Shown here: piece after piece, positions 55,701 through 63,903 of the stretch | Numbering within the stretch: the first letter of the stretch is position 1 | Layout: the number at the start of each line of letters is the position of its first letter | Source of the DNA: Algivirga pacifica | GTDB taxonomy: Bacteria; Bacteroidota; Bacteroidia; Cytophagales; Flammeovirgaceae | Reading direction: 5' to 3' | Length of the DNA stretch: 64,000 nucleotides | NCBI RefSeq assembly: GCF_039543525.1 | Contig: NZ_BAABJX010000015.1 | Coordinates: 10,653-74,652, forward strand | Program-made: the position numbers and the translations under genes | The notes under the pieces: model-generated | Told to the model about the DNA's origin: nothing | The model's database searches: none | What the model saw: only the letters and a program-made list of their open reading frames with translations

Positions 55701-55745
55701 CCATCCACCAGAAGCTATGGCTTTAATGTCAACATCAAACTGTAG
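52707..55745 (+). CDS. SusC/RagA-type TonB-dependent outer-membrane transporter
   Basis: 1012 residues. Signal peptide ~1-20 (MLLSLQVLAQ). CarboxypepD_reg-like domain ~22-100 (YSGKVLDAQSNQPIPGVNIQIKGT, in parts), TonB box area EEVVVTAFG, plug ~110-220 with VQINRGSGGAGGSARVTIRG, NQPLFIVDGVPID and the SusC-typical MTVLKGPAAAALYGTRAAGGVILITTK segment, then a C-terminal beta-barrel. It imports oligosaccharides with SusD using TonB energy. The plug and beta-barrel are complete and the length is normal. It is divergent from the chitinase, so chito-oligosaccharides are the likely cargo. Confidence 0.95.
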   Translation: MKMKLFSFTAMMLLSLQVLAQTYSGKVLDAQSNQPIPGVNIQIKGTTQGTVTGIDGEFSIQASVGAILTITSIGYERQEVQLGSSTNLSIALAQDVSELEEVVVTAFGMERETKALGYSVTEIDGNDLSTIKEPNVMNALSGKVAGVQINRGSGGAGGSARVTIRGNNSLSGTNQPLFIVDGVPIDNTSNNVGSLKNVAIDYGDGIADINADDIASMTVLKGPAAAALYGTRAAGGVILITTKTGGPAEGLGVEINSNVTFDTPMLLWSLQNDYGVGNNGTINDGTPTTVVGTDWNATSSWGAKFGAGTSSYIDFDGESKSYQAYENNVEDFFQNGLTLTNGVSLSGGNQEAGFRLSYANLQNKGITVGSEFERNMLTFRGRTQLGDRLSVDGKLSYINVDGYNRQVSGENYVNPIYSLVSMPRSLNVMDLKAHNGNVKYKFNPDPLTMNPYYALEYMPNEDTKDRFIGMASVKYEFTNWLSIQARTGLDFWSANRTSLNFRGEDQNTEMINVRQQVMEMNTDVLLVAKRELTEELDGTLILGTNLLKQSSVADAMNGSMAYEGIFSVNNINQPQHSRSIIEKEVFSIFSSASLAYQNAYFLDLTARRDESSSLPGKSFFYPSATASVAFSEVLGIDSDLFTFGKLRASYAKVGNDTRPYATNPNLIFTRQNNEVAVSTQSTLPNADLVPETTSSVELGLDLRFFNDKVGLDVTYYQATSENQIYAAQTTEGNMWVNGGVIENKGFEIQLRATPVETADLKWDMILTGSNNRNQVVEMRDGLTQTLVGYDATPFQVSVVAEEGQPFGQIKGNDFTYQDGKIVVDANGVPVANSEQVLGNITPDMTGGFMNTLSYKNITFNAALAAQLGGDVFSGTNMTMHRNGNHAGTLEGRETGLTLDAVTEDGQPFTGTVSAQDYWVGLTNNRIAAPFVTDASFVQLRELSLGYSLPRQWLLSTPVQSVTVSLVGRNLGYLYNAAEGVDPQSMAARNVVGVEYLSMPSTRSYGFNVNIKL

Positions 55746-55750
55746 GACAG

Positions 55751-55793
55751 AGTGCAGTGAACAGTGAGCAGTGAACAGTGAGCAGTGAGCAGT
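55751..55793 (+). repeat. GAACAGTGAGCAGT repeat in the SusC-SusD spacer
   Basis: Three tandem 14 bp units AGTGAACAGTGAGC then AGTGAGCAGT. The next ~30 bp are a second microrepeat, CACCAATCACCAACCACCAATCAC. Unlike the spacer at 29547, there is no complete inverse arm here. Confidence 0.8.
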
Positions 55794-55856
55794 CTAATCA
55801 CCAATCACCAACCACCAATCACTCACCATTACGAACATTAAAATTTGAAGTATACC

Positions 55857-57560
55857 ATGAAATTATCATATATCTTAGGAAAAGCGGTTATTGTACCAGC
55901 GGTATTGCTAGCTTCTCTTTCAGCATGTACCGATCATTATGAGGATTTGAATAAAAACCCGAATGGCATTGATATCTCAGAAGGACTGACACCGGATATG
56001 ATGCAGGATTTAGTCTCTCCTTTATTGAAAACATCGATTACTTCCATGTCGTCTTATGGCCCTTCTTATGTAGGAAGTGGATTGGTAACGGCTAACTTGG
56101 CCAACCTGATCTATGGTGTGCCAAAGCACCAGACGTCTTTCTATGCAGAGGCCAGATCCAATCGTTTACAGACGATGTACTGGAACAATGCCTATGGAAC
56201 AAAGATTCGAGTGATTCAGGAGGCTTTGGCGCTTTTGGAGCAGTATGAGTATGAGGGTGTAGAGGCGGATAAGGCTATTTTTAGAGTGAATTTGTTGAAC
56301 GAGATTATCCGACTGGCAGATACATTTGGCGTGGTTCCTTTCTCGGAACTTGGAGAGTCATTGACGCCAAAGTATGAGACACAGGCAGAGATTTATCCGG
56401 CCGTGATCGCTGAACTGGGTGAGTTGGTGACGACGCTGGAAAGTGTTTCAGGTGCCAGTATTGCCTTGTCTTCAGGAGATATTATCTACGCAGGGGATTA
56501 TGGCATGTGGACGAAGTTTGCAAATTCCCTTCGCTTGAGAACGGCAGTAAGATGGCATAAGGTGGCCGATCAGTCTACGGTGATCGCTGAGATCATGAGT
56601 AAACCACTGATGGAGACCACCGAAGAAGGAGCCTCTTTTGCTACGGTGGATGACGAAAGCTTGATCTGGACAGAGATTGGAGGGATGAACTCTTCCAATG
56701 CCTTGACACGCTGGGGAGATGAGGGAAAACCGACGGCAGGTATTCTGAATATCATGACGTTTGCTGATGAGGATATGGCCAATGATGACCCTAGACTAAA
56801 TCCTTTGTTCCTAAAGACAACTGTGGTAGAGAATGCAGGATCAGGGTACTTTAATGGATTAATCAGTAATGCTTCTCAAGCAGATAAGTTCTATAGAAAC
56901 TGGTCTGTCACAGAACTAGAAAGCTTTTATGCAGACTTGATTGCTAACAATAAAGAGGAAGCAGACGCTCAGAAAATTGCGGATGCCTCGGCCGCAGCAG
57001 AACAGTGGGCGACTTATACAGGGAAATGGAATGGACCTCGTCTAGGTGAGGAATTAACCGATGCAGCTTACTATGACGATAGAATGTTTGCTCGTTTGAA
57101 CGGTGTTCCCGGATATGGTGTGTGGACCAATGCTTCTCGTCAAGGAATTCTATTGGCTTCAGAAGTATGGTTCCTGAAAGCAGAAGTATATGCAGCGGGA
57201 ATTGTTGCAGGAGATGCGAAGACTGCTTATATGAATGGAGTGAAAGCAAACTTGGATTATTATGGCGTTGCTTCCAATACTGATTTTGAAATGGCTTTGG
57301 AAACTGCTTTCGATACAGCTGATGATAAAGTAATTCCTATCGTACAGCAAAAACTAGTGACGCTGACAGACAATGGGTACGAGGCGTATGCAGAGGTAAG
57401 AAGAGTAGGGTTTGATAAGCTATATGTTGCGGAGCGTGACTATGTGAAGATGCCTAAAAACTACGTAGACCTTCCAGGAGCAGAAGCAGCAAACAATGCC
57501 GAGGGGTATACCCTGGCTCAGGACAAGCTGCAAGATGCTTCTAACTTCTTTTGGGATTAA
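55857..57560 (+). CDS. SusD/RagB-like glycan-binding lipoprotein
   Basis: 567 residues from ATG at 55857 (a TTG at 55845 is the alternative). Lipoprotein signal LLASLSAC places the Cys near residue 23. Family sequence: YEDLNKNPNGID after the signal, YWNNAYGTKIRVIQEALALLEQ, EIIRLADTFGVVPFSELGE and the C-terminal YAEVRRVGFDKLY, in parts, of the SusD-like_2 type. It binds the glycan over SusC as a lid. It follows SusC by 111 bp (repeat-filled) and ends in a terminator. Confidence 0.95.
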   Translation: MKLSYILGKAVIVPAVLLASLSACTDHYEDLNKNPNGIDISEGLTPDMMQDLVSPLLKTSITSMSSYGPSYVGSGLVTANLANLIYGVPKHQTSFYAEARSNRLQTMYWNNAYGTKIRVIQEALALLEQYEYEGVEADKAIFRVNLLNEIIRLADTFGVVPFSELGESLTPKYETQAEIYPAVIAELGELVTTLESVSGASIALSSGDIIYAGDYGMWTKFANSLRLRTAVRWHKVADQSTVIAEIMSKPLMETTEEGASFATVDDESLIWTEIGGMNSSNALTRWGDEGKPTAGILNIMTFADEDMANDDPRLNPLFLKTTVVENAGSGYFNGLISNASQADKFYRNWSVTELESFYADLIANNKEEADAQKIADASAAAEQWATYTGKWNGPRLGEELTDAAYYDDRMFARLNGVPGYGVWTNASRQGILLASEVWFLKAEVYAAGIVAGDAKTAYMNGVKANLDYYGVASNTDFEMALETAFDTADDKVIPIVQQKLVTLTDNGYEAYAEVRRVGFDKLYVAERDYVKMPKNYVDLPGAEAANNAEGYTLAQDKLQDASNFFWD

Positions 57561-57591
57561 GTTGTGCTTTTGTCATATGTTGATTACTGAA

Positions 57592-57620
57592 GCCGGTAAG
57601 CATACTGCTTGCCGGTTTTT
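57592..57620 (+). terminator. Terminator of SusC-SusD
   Basis: CCGGTAAGCA-TAC-TGCTTGCCGG stem then TTTTT. It abuts the end of the minus-strand gene at 57621. Confidence 0.9.
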
Positions 57621-59774
57621 CTATTTTCTAATCAGCACCTTTTTCACCTGAACTCCCTCATCAGTCCTTAGCATACAACAATAGAGTCCTACAGGATAAT
57701 TAGCAACAGAAAAATCAAGTTGAGAACCTTTGAGGGATGATGTCTTATCATACAATTGATGAGAAACAGTGCCATTAACTGGATACAAAACAATAGCAAC
57801 TACTTGTTGAATAGGAAGATGCAATTGGATACTTAATTGCTCATCAACAGGATTAGAAGAAATAGAGAATAAGGTGTCTTGTTTTTCCAATGATTCAATA
57901 CCCGCTATAACAGGAGGATCAGGAGTAGGAGTATGGTTAAAATAGTTGATGATCGTACGGAATAGTTGATCTCGACTACTGTCAGGATAAATACTTTCTA
58001 AAGGGAACCCTATATTGATCACTTTAGCAGTGTCGGTTCCTGAGGGGAATATCCCTGTATAAGCGACAGCAGCATAGGCCGTAGAACTTCCTCCTGTATA
58101 TTCCAGAATGGCTTCACTACCTTTCAGGGGAGTGATTTGGTCAGCGTATTTTACATCAAAAGTACCTTGTGTTCCATCGTCAAATTGTAATGATTCTATT
58201 GCTTGAAAGAAGCTTCCTTCCAAGCCTTTTGCCGTATACCATGTAGCCGCTTGATTGAAGGGGGCATCATATTGATAGGCTGCTTTTAGATAATCATGAT
58301 AAAAGGATTGGTCCTTGCTGTCTCCCTTATGGTCCAGGTCCCATCCAATCTCTGAACCAGATACGAGGAGGTTGCCTCCTTGCTGCAGATAGGCTTGTAT
58401 TAAGTCCTGTTCTTTATGGCTAAAGGTTTCATCTGCTGTACTCTCTTCTCCCAATACATAATCGACATATTTATAGTCATTTATGGAGAATAGTCTATCT
58501 TCTATGGCATCATTGGTCGCCGCATCATATCCTATGGCGGAAGAGACCGCGGAAGCTGCATGATATTTCATATAGTCTAAGCTATTACCCTCTGTTGCTC
58601 GGTCGAATCCTTGTACAATCAATAAATCAGAAGATAAGTCGGATGGCGTGATGCTGAGCGTCTCAGAGAAAGGAGATACTCCATGTTCATTCTTGGCTTG
58701 TAGTCGTACATGAATAGATTGATTCATCACTAATCCCGTAATGACTTTACTACTTTCACCCTTTTCAAGTATAAAAGTAGATACATCGTTATTGGATGGA
58801 TGCGTCACTTCGATAATATGGGATAGGGTATCTGAATCGGGCTGAACAGATAGTTCAACTTCTTGTCCATTCAATACTTTAAGTCCAAAAGAACGAGGGG
58901 CAGAAGGAGGAGGTACAACGGTTTTATTATAGGCATAATAGGGTTGGGCCATAATGCCACTCTCATCGCTAAATAAGGAATAAAGGGCAGGGTCTTTCAG
59001 TACATCGGTCAGTTGGAGCGTATCCTCATTGACGATGACACTATTGTGTACAAGTCGAACACCATGACTATAGTCTACATAGGTATCAATATGCCCTGTA
59101 TAAAGAGGTTGCCAGAACGTTCCGTCGAGCTTGTACCAACCATAGATAGCTACCTTTCCTGGGCGATCGATCAACCGGTTAGAGATGACGACATCTTTTT
59201 TTAGTCCATCGACAAGACTTTTGTTTCGATCCCATGTTTCATTGCTATTGGCAAGAACATTTTCGATCGCTTGTTGATGTTTTACAAACTGCCAGACCTG
59301 TTCGTTATCATTTCCGTTAGGAGCGTAAGTAATAGGATTGATCCGCTGATCAGCGGCTTGAGAGATCTCATCGACCATTTTGGTTGTAGGTAGGGAATAT
59401 CCAAAATGATCTGCGATACGCTGGGCAAGCATGGGACTTATAGGCACTCGACAAAAATTACTATCAGATCCTATCGACAGATAATCCAATGCGGCCTGAA
59501 ACTGATAGGATACCCCATTTTTCTCCCCAGTAATTGTTTTAAAGGTCTTACAGAAAGAGGGCATATTCCCATTTTTGATTTCCTCAAACATTAGGGCTTC
59601 CCGATCTTCCAACGATAAGTCTTTTATCTGATCCATAAAAGCATTCCCTTCTATTGCATTATTAGCCCGAGGGGGAAAGGTTGTGTCATCATAGGAATAG
59701 ATGGACTGTCCTAATAGTGAGTGCCTCCATAAAAGCGTGGAAGCAAGAAGCATAAAAAGTATTTTAGTAGACAT
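57621..59774 (-). CDS. Secreted T9SS protein with DYSHGVRLV-family N-terminal domain, unknown function
   Basis: 717 residues. Signal peptide ~1-22 (LWRHSLLGQ). Residues ~30-290 look like a conserved bacterial extracellular domain I know by its motifs (LDYLSIGSD, LPTTKMVDEI, KKDVVISNRL, VAIYGWYKLDG, YVDYSHGVRLV), for which no function is established. Then an Fn3-like domain (~290-380) and a domain beginning LLIVQGFDRATEGNS, with GGNLLVSGSEIGWDLD, that resembles the GATase-like/ThuA-type region of xanthan-lyase-like proteins (~385-620). It ends in a T9SS sorting domain (~635-717). Two domains suggest a peptidoglycan- or polysaccharide-acting enzyme, which is an inference. Confidence 0.6.
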   Translation of the reverse strand: MSTKILFMLLASTLLWRHSLLGQSIYSYDDTTFPPRANNAIEGNAFMDQIKDLSLEDREALMFEEIKNGNMPSFCKTFKTITGEKNGVSYQFQAALDYLSIGSDSNFCRVPISPMLAQRIADHFGYSLPTTKMVDEISQAADQRINPITYAPNGNDNEQVWQFVKHQQAIENVLANSNETWDRNKSLVDGLKKDVVISNRLIDRPGKVAIYGWYKLDGTFWQPLYTGHIDTYVDYSHGVRLVHNSVIVNEDTLQLTDVLKDPALYSLFSDESGIMAQPYYAYNKTVVPPPSAPRSFGLKVLNGQEVELSVQPDSDTLSHIIEVTHPSNNDVSTFILEKGESSKVITGLVMNQSIHVRLQAKNEHGVSPFSETLSITPSDLSSDLLIVQGFDRATEGNSLDYMKYHAASAVSSAIGYDAATNDAIEDRLFSINDYKYVDYVLGEESTADETFSHKEQDLIQAYLQQGGNLLVSGSEIGWDLDHKGDSKDQSFYHDYLKAAYQYDAPFNQAATWYTAKGLEGSFFQAIESLQFDDGTQGTFDVKYADQITPLKGSEAILEYTGGSSTAYAAVAYTGIFPSGTDTAKVINIGFPLESIYPDSSRDQLFRTIINYFNHTPTPDPPVIAGIESLEKQDTLFSISSNPVDEQLSIQLHLPIQQVVAIVLYPVNGTVSHQLYDKTSSLKGSQLDFSVANYPVGLYCCMLRTDEGVQVKKVLIRK

Positions 59775-60091
59775 AAGCTTTTGGTAGTGTTATTTGTTTA
59801 TCGCTTAGAAAAAGGCTTATCGGTTAAAAAGGGTTTATCGCTTATCGTTTAAAAAAATGTTGAAAAACTACCCGTAGGGTATTGTATGTTGTTTCTGGTG
59901 AAAATAACTTTCTTAAATTGATAATTGATAACCACTATATACAGTCTTTATACTTCATTTCTGCAAAGCACACCACTTTCATTGCTATACGAAGGAGGAA
60001 TTTCACTGAATTCTACGATCGAATGCCCACGAAAAAAGCCCCATACTTAACGATGGAGCTTTAAGAAATATGCTTGTTACTTTGACTAGGC
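59775..60091. other. 317 bp gap with repeat J and short direct repeats
   Basis: It contains TTTATCGCTTAG and GTTTATCGCTTATCG repeats, then repeat J copy 2 (59842-59909), then AT-rich sequence with no gene that I support. A small hairpin AAAAAGCCCCATACTTAACGATGGAGCTTT (in two parts, about 60034-60062) ends just before the proteorhodopsin stop and could serve as its terminator. Confidence 0.6.
59842..59909 (+). repeat. Repeat J, copy 2
   Basis: Nearly identical to 12219-12289 (GAAAAACTACCCGTAGG, ATTGTATGTTG), but not in the context of other elements. Confidence 0.75.
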
Positions 60092-60853
60092 TTAGGCTGT
60101 TGTCAAACCTTGTTCCTTAGCAGTTTCGGCCTTCGCAATGGCATAAACCACTAGACCAAAACCAATTTTGTTGACCGCATCACCAATATTATAGATCAAG
60201 TCCATACTAGACGTGGTCAGTAAACCGGCTCCATCAGGGCCTAACCATCCTCCTGGCATCGCCATATAACCGATTGGGTAAATTGCCCATCCCACGAGTA
60301 CAAACCAAGCCAATGCACGTATCCCTTTAATGACGGCGGGTGATTGGGATTGGTCTGCCAATTGTTTGACCTCACCAAACCAAGCTGCGTATAGGATATA
60401 GGCATACCCTACCGTAGATAGTACCCCCCATATCACGGAGTGTGACATAGAGCCATCCGTAAAGGCCTCTCCGATATACCCTGCGACCAGCATCCATACG
60501 GAGGCGATAATCATCTTCCAGAGTAATCCCACCTTGGCTCCAGCGGGTTTCAAGATCAAGTAAAACTCTACACACATCAGTGGTACGGTTAACGTCCAGT
60601 CAATATATCGCAGTGCAGTAGGGTTTTCTCCAGTTACCGTATAATAGTCACGCATGTAGAAGTAGTGTACGGCTGCAATACCAGTAATCAGTCCTGAGAT
60701 CAATAGGGATGTTTTCCATTTTCCCGATACCGTTCCCCGCTCAAAGAAAAAGAAAATAGATGCGGCAAACATCGCCATGTACCCTGTGAAAAAGGTAAAG
60801 GCTACAGGGTCATCCTTCTTAATTTGAATTATTTCTAACAATAAATTTTCCAT
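60092..60853 (-). CDS. Proteorhodopsin, green-absorbing proton pump
   Basis: 253 residues, seven transmembrane helices with no signal peptide. Helix C reads RYIDWTLTVPLMCVEF: Arg82, proton acceptor Asp85, Thr89 and donor Glu96 (DTE set); tuning residue Met93 corresponds to position 105 in proteorhodopsin, predicting green absorption. His63 (AVHYFYMRDY) pairs with the acceptor, and Lys229 (GDAVNKIGFG) carries retinal. All pump residues are present, so an outward proton pump giving light-driven energy is expected. It is the third gene after crtY and blh in a minus-strand run, separated from blh by 100 bp, so it may have its own promoter as well. Confidence 0.96.
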   Translation of the reverse strand: MENLLLEIIQIKKDDPVAFTFFTGYMAMFAASIFFFFERGTVSGKWKTSLLISGLITGIAAVHYFYMRDYYTVTGENPTALRYIDWTLTVPLMCVEFYLILKPAGAKVGLLWKMIIASVWMLVAGYIGEAFTDGSMSHSVIWGVLSTVGYAYILYAAWFGEVKQLADQSQSPAVIKGIRALAWFVLVGWAIYPIGYMAMPGGWLGPDGAGLLTTSSMDLIYNIGDAVNKIGFGLVVYAIAKAETAKEQGLTTA

Positions 60854-60953
60854 AGTTATTTTGAGTTGTGGTTTAAAGGTATTGAAAGGTTTGTTACTCT
60901 GTTTTTATAACAATGTCCATGGAGTTATTGTTAACGAATTTTAAAAAATTTAT

Positions 60954-61907
60954 TTATTTATGTTTTTTTACCATATTGAAAATTTTTTCAACAGATATGG
61001 CATGGGGAAGTGTTAATACAGAGATCATCACAAAAAATAGAAAGAGCAGGTGCCAATTAGAAAACAGGACCCAAGTACTAATTACGAGTAATACAATTAA
61101 CCCTATAAGGCTAATTGTCGCGTACCAAAATACCTCCTTGTAAAAGGTAATCAATGTATAATGTGGACGCTCCAATCGTCTCACACGACAGAATAGGGCT
61201 ATCGACTTGCCTGCATGCCAAATACAAAAGTACAAGATGAAAGCTACGATCCCTCCCATAAGGTAACTACTCCATAAGAGCAATACCGCTAGAGCTATCT
61301 CCATGAGTACTTTTCCTGTTGTTAGGGTATTATTGATCCATCTTTCTATTAAAGGGAGGCTGATCAATAGTCCGGCTATCACCAAGAGGAACGTAGCATT
61401 GTTTCCGATCCACTGCAAGACACTTCTGTCCAAGAACCCGATAAGGTAGTTTTGTATAGTATCCCAAGAAGGAAGCAATAGCCATAGGAGCAGTCCCGTA
61501 CCCCATGCGATATAGCTAAGGGCTGCAGACCAATGTTTTTCAGGGAAATAAGCATAGAGTTGTGATTGCCCAAAATGATAGGCAGATAACAGTAAGAAGA
61601 GTAAGAAGGCTAAGGTAGGGGCAAGCCACCATATTAAGGCAAAAGCACTACCTTTTAGCCAATAGTAGGTAATAAAGCGCCTTCTATGAAAATTTTTTCC
61701 CTTAGCCTGATAACGCTGCTTACTCAATACCTCATCCATAGCACCATGTGGAATACCACTAACAGCCATACCTATACCAAAAACAACCCATTCGCCATAA
61801 GGAAATAGTTGTAGGCATAGCCAGGAGCATAGGATAGCCCCCAAGGTGAGTAGAAGTAAACGTCCATTCTCAGGGTCGACTGTTGACCATATTGCGTTGT
61901 TTTTCAT
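60954..61907 (-). CDS. blh: Beta-carotene 15,15'-dioxygenase (Brp/Blh family)
   Basis: 317 residues, largely hydrophobic membrane protein of the Blh family. It cleaves beta-carotene into two retinals, the chromophore of the adjacent rhodopsin. Conserved His sites: GIPHGAMD (His54), SAYHFGQ, FCIWHAGKS and LTLPHAI, all present. Its start overlaps the end of crtY by 38 bp, so the two genes are probably translated from one mRNA. Confidence 0.95.
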   Translation of the reverse strand: MKNNAIWSTVDPENGRLLLLTLGAILCSWLCLQLFPYGEWVVFGIGMAVSGIPHGAMDEVLSKQRYQAKGKNFHRRRFITYYWLKGSAFALIWWLAPTLAFLLFLLLSAYHFGQSQLYAYFPEKHWSAALSYIAWGTGLLLWLLLPSWDTIQNYLIGFLDRSVLQWIGNNATFLLVIAGLLISLPLIERWINNTLTTGKVLMEIALAVLLLWSSYLMGGIVAFILYFCIWHAGKSIALFCRVRRLERPHYTLITFYKEVFWYATISLIGLIVLLVISTWVLFSNWHLLFLFFVMISVLTLPHAISVEKIFNMVKKHK

Positions 61908-63054
61908 AAATCTCTTGGATACTGATCTCTTTTAATGCTTGTAAGAATGGAGCCCAAGGCAAACTGCCGAGTAATCGTAGGTCTTCTATAAGGCTTGTTT
62001 CTTCCTCTAAAAACTTGAGAATACTTGGGTAGTGATTCCTTGCAAATAAGCAATCCATAATGGAGGCCACCTTCTCCGGTTTATGTTGAATAATATGCAG
62101 AAGCAATAAGTCATAGAACTGGAACCGTTGGCGAGAAGCGGTGTGGGGAGTTAATTGACCTGTTTGCACGAGACTATTCACCAACTGCCTGACATCTTGC
62201 TGTATATTGGCAAAGGCATAGCCCGTACTAGCTTTAGCCAAGCCTCCCGCAACTCCTGTATGTATGATATGCTCTTGGGTACTGCGAGGAAAACAGTAAT
62301 CGGTCATGGGAATCTTTCCTCCTTCCGAATAGGTAATCTTGTAGTGCTCTACCCCCAAAGTATTTTTAATGTATTGTTTCAATCGCTGGGTATAATAGTC
62401 CTCCTCAAACGTATGAGGAGAAAACCCTGTAAACTCTACCAAGGCTTTGTGTCGGCTGAAAGGCAATACATAAAAGAACTCTACTCCTTTTTGCTGAGGT
62501 GTTCTAAAGTCCATCATCGTGAAGGCCTCAGGAGAAAAGCACTCCTGCTTCGTTTCAATGACCCACCCCCTGAAGTGTTGCCACAACCAGTAACGGTATT
62601 GAGAGGAATCAATCATAGTCGGAATACTATTCAGGACCCATGAAGCGGTAAAGTGGTGGTTGCTTGTGGTGACAGAGACTCCATCGACTGTACGATGTAT
62701 ATCCACTACTTTATCTTGTAAGAAAAAGATATTGGATGGAAAGGCCTTGGCTTTCTGATAACTGTATCGAAAGAAGTATTCGCTACTGACCATATGATAA
62801 TAATAAGGCGCAATAGATCTACTGCTTTGTCGCTTAGGGGAACAAAAAGACATATGCTGCCACTGATGTGATACCAGTGGTGATCGCTCTTTGCTCCAGA
62901 AACACCAGGTTTTATTCATGGCAAAGGTAGCCTCTGCTTCTAGGACTAATACCTTGAATCGAGGAAGTTGCCTTGATGCAATGAGTTCGTTCAGGAAGCT
63001 GTAAGCGGCACATCCCCCTCCGGTAAGGATAATGTCATAATGTGCTGTCTTCAT
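61870..63054 (-). CDS. crtY: Lycopene beta-cyclase
   Basis: 394 residues. N-terminal FAD/NAD-binding motif DIILTGGGCAAYSFL, then WCFWSKERSPLV, FYVLPFSRHKALVEFTGF, EGGKIPMTDYCFPRST and the late GVAGGLAKASTGYAFANIQQD, in parts, as in CrtY/CrtL-type cyclases. It closes both ends of lycopene to give beta-carotene, the substrate of Blh. It overlaps blh by 38 bp. Earlier carotenoid genes (crtE, B, I) are not in the window, so they must be elsewhere. Confidence 0.95.
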   Translation of the reverse strand: MKTAHYDIILTGGGCAAYSFLNELIASRQLPRFKVLVLEAEATFAMNKTWCFWSKERSPLVSHQWQHMSFCSPKRQSSRSIAPYYYHMVSSEYFFRYSYQKAKAFPSNIFFLQDKVVDIHRTVDGVSVTTSNHHFTASWVLNSIPTMIDSSQYRYWLWQHFRGWVIETKQECFSPEAFTMMDFRTPQQKGVEFFYVLPFSRHKALVEFTGFSPHTFEEDYYTQRLKQYIKNTLGVEHYKITYSEGGKIPMTDYCFPRSTQEHIIHTGVAGGLAKASTGYAFANIQQDVRQLVNSLVQTGQLTPHTASRQRFQFYDLLLLHIIQHKPEKVASIMDCLFARNHYPSILKFLEEETSLIEDLRLLGSLPWAPFLQALKEISIQEIYEKQRNMVNSRP

Positions 63055-63246
63055 AGCTAGGTAGTTGGGTTCTATCTATATAAAGTGAAAAAGGAGAGGG
63101 TTTGTTTCATGTTTTTATAGACTGATACAGCTTTTCATATGAAATATGGATACCTTGGTTATTTCATATAATGATTGGCATCGTCAAGTTTTTTATGTGT
63201 GAAGCTTGTGAATCATTGAACTTTAGTCATTCGAAAAGAAAACATC
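63055..63246. promoter_or_regulatory. Divergent spacer, crtY / metallophosphoesterase
   Basis: 192 bp AT-rich. An inverted repeat TCATATGAAATATGGATA...TTATTTCATATAATGA (about 63136-63174, in two halves) is the most regulatory-looking feature. It lies 82-120 bp upstream of crtY and could be an operator for the carotenoid-rhodopsin cluster. Confidence 0.4.
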
Positions 63247-63903
63247 ATGAGTACTTACGTAATCTCCGATATTCACGGCCATTTGTCTTTATTCCAAAAT
63301 GCTTTGGAACATATACAGTTAGAGAAAAAAGATGAACTTATTCTATTGGGAGATTATATCGATAGAGGTCCGGACAGTAAGGGAGTTATTGATACGATTT
63401 TCTCATTGCAGGAAAAAGGATATCAGGTAACTTGCTTGAAAGGGAATCATGAAGATATGCTACTGGAAAGCATGCAGCCTTCTTTTATGGGACTATTGGG
63501 GGTAAGAAACATGTCGCTGGAAGTGGCTGAAAGTTTTCAGGTCAATCGTTCTGAGAAATTGCCAGAGAAATACCAATCCTTTTTTAAGGGATTGAAAACA
63601 CACTATCGCAAAGGTAAGTTTCTTTTTGTGCACGCAGGATTGAACTTGGAGCTAGATGACCCTATGCAGGATGAGGAAGCAATGATGTGGGAAAGAGGAT
63701 GGTACGAAGATGTTCCTTGGATACAAGATAAAGTGGTGGTACATGGACATACGCCCATGGTCAAGAAGCATATACTGGAACTATTAGAAGATGAAAGTGA
63801 AAATAGAATCTGTATCGACAATGGCTGCTTTAAGGACAGAGGAATAGGTTATGGCAACCTTTCTGTACTAACACTAGAAACAATGGAAATCGATTTTTAT
63901 TAA
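63247..63903 (+). CDS. Metallophosphoesterase, PrpE/ApaH-like protein phosphatase
   Basis: 218 residues, cytoplasmic. Calcineurin-type metal motifs in order: ISDIHGHL (GDxHG variant), GDYIDRGPDS, LKGNHEDML, HAGL and VVHGHTPM. Length and spacing suit Ser/Thr phosphatases of the PrpE/PPM type or diadenosine tetraphosphatases; the sequence does not separate them. It is a stand-alone gene, divergent from crtY. Confidence 0.9.
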   Translation: MSTYVISDIHGHLSLFQNALEHIQLEKKDELILLGDYIDRGPDSKGVIDTIFSLQEKGYQVTCLKGNHEDMLLESMQPSFMGLLGVRNMSLEVAESFQVNRSEKLPEKYQSFFKGLKTHYRKGKFLFVHAGLNLELDDPMQDEEAMMWERGWYEDVPWIQDKVVVHGHTPMVKKHILELLEDESENRICIDNGCFKDRGIGYGNLSVLTLETMEIDFY

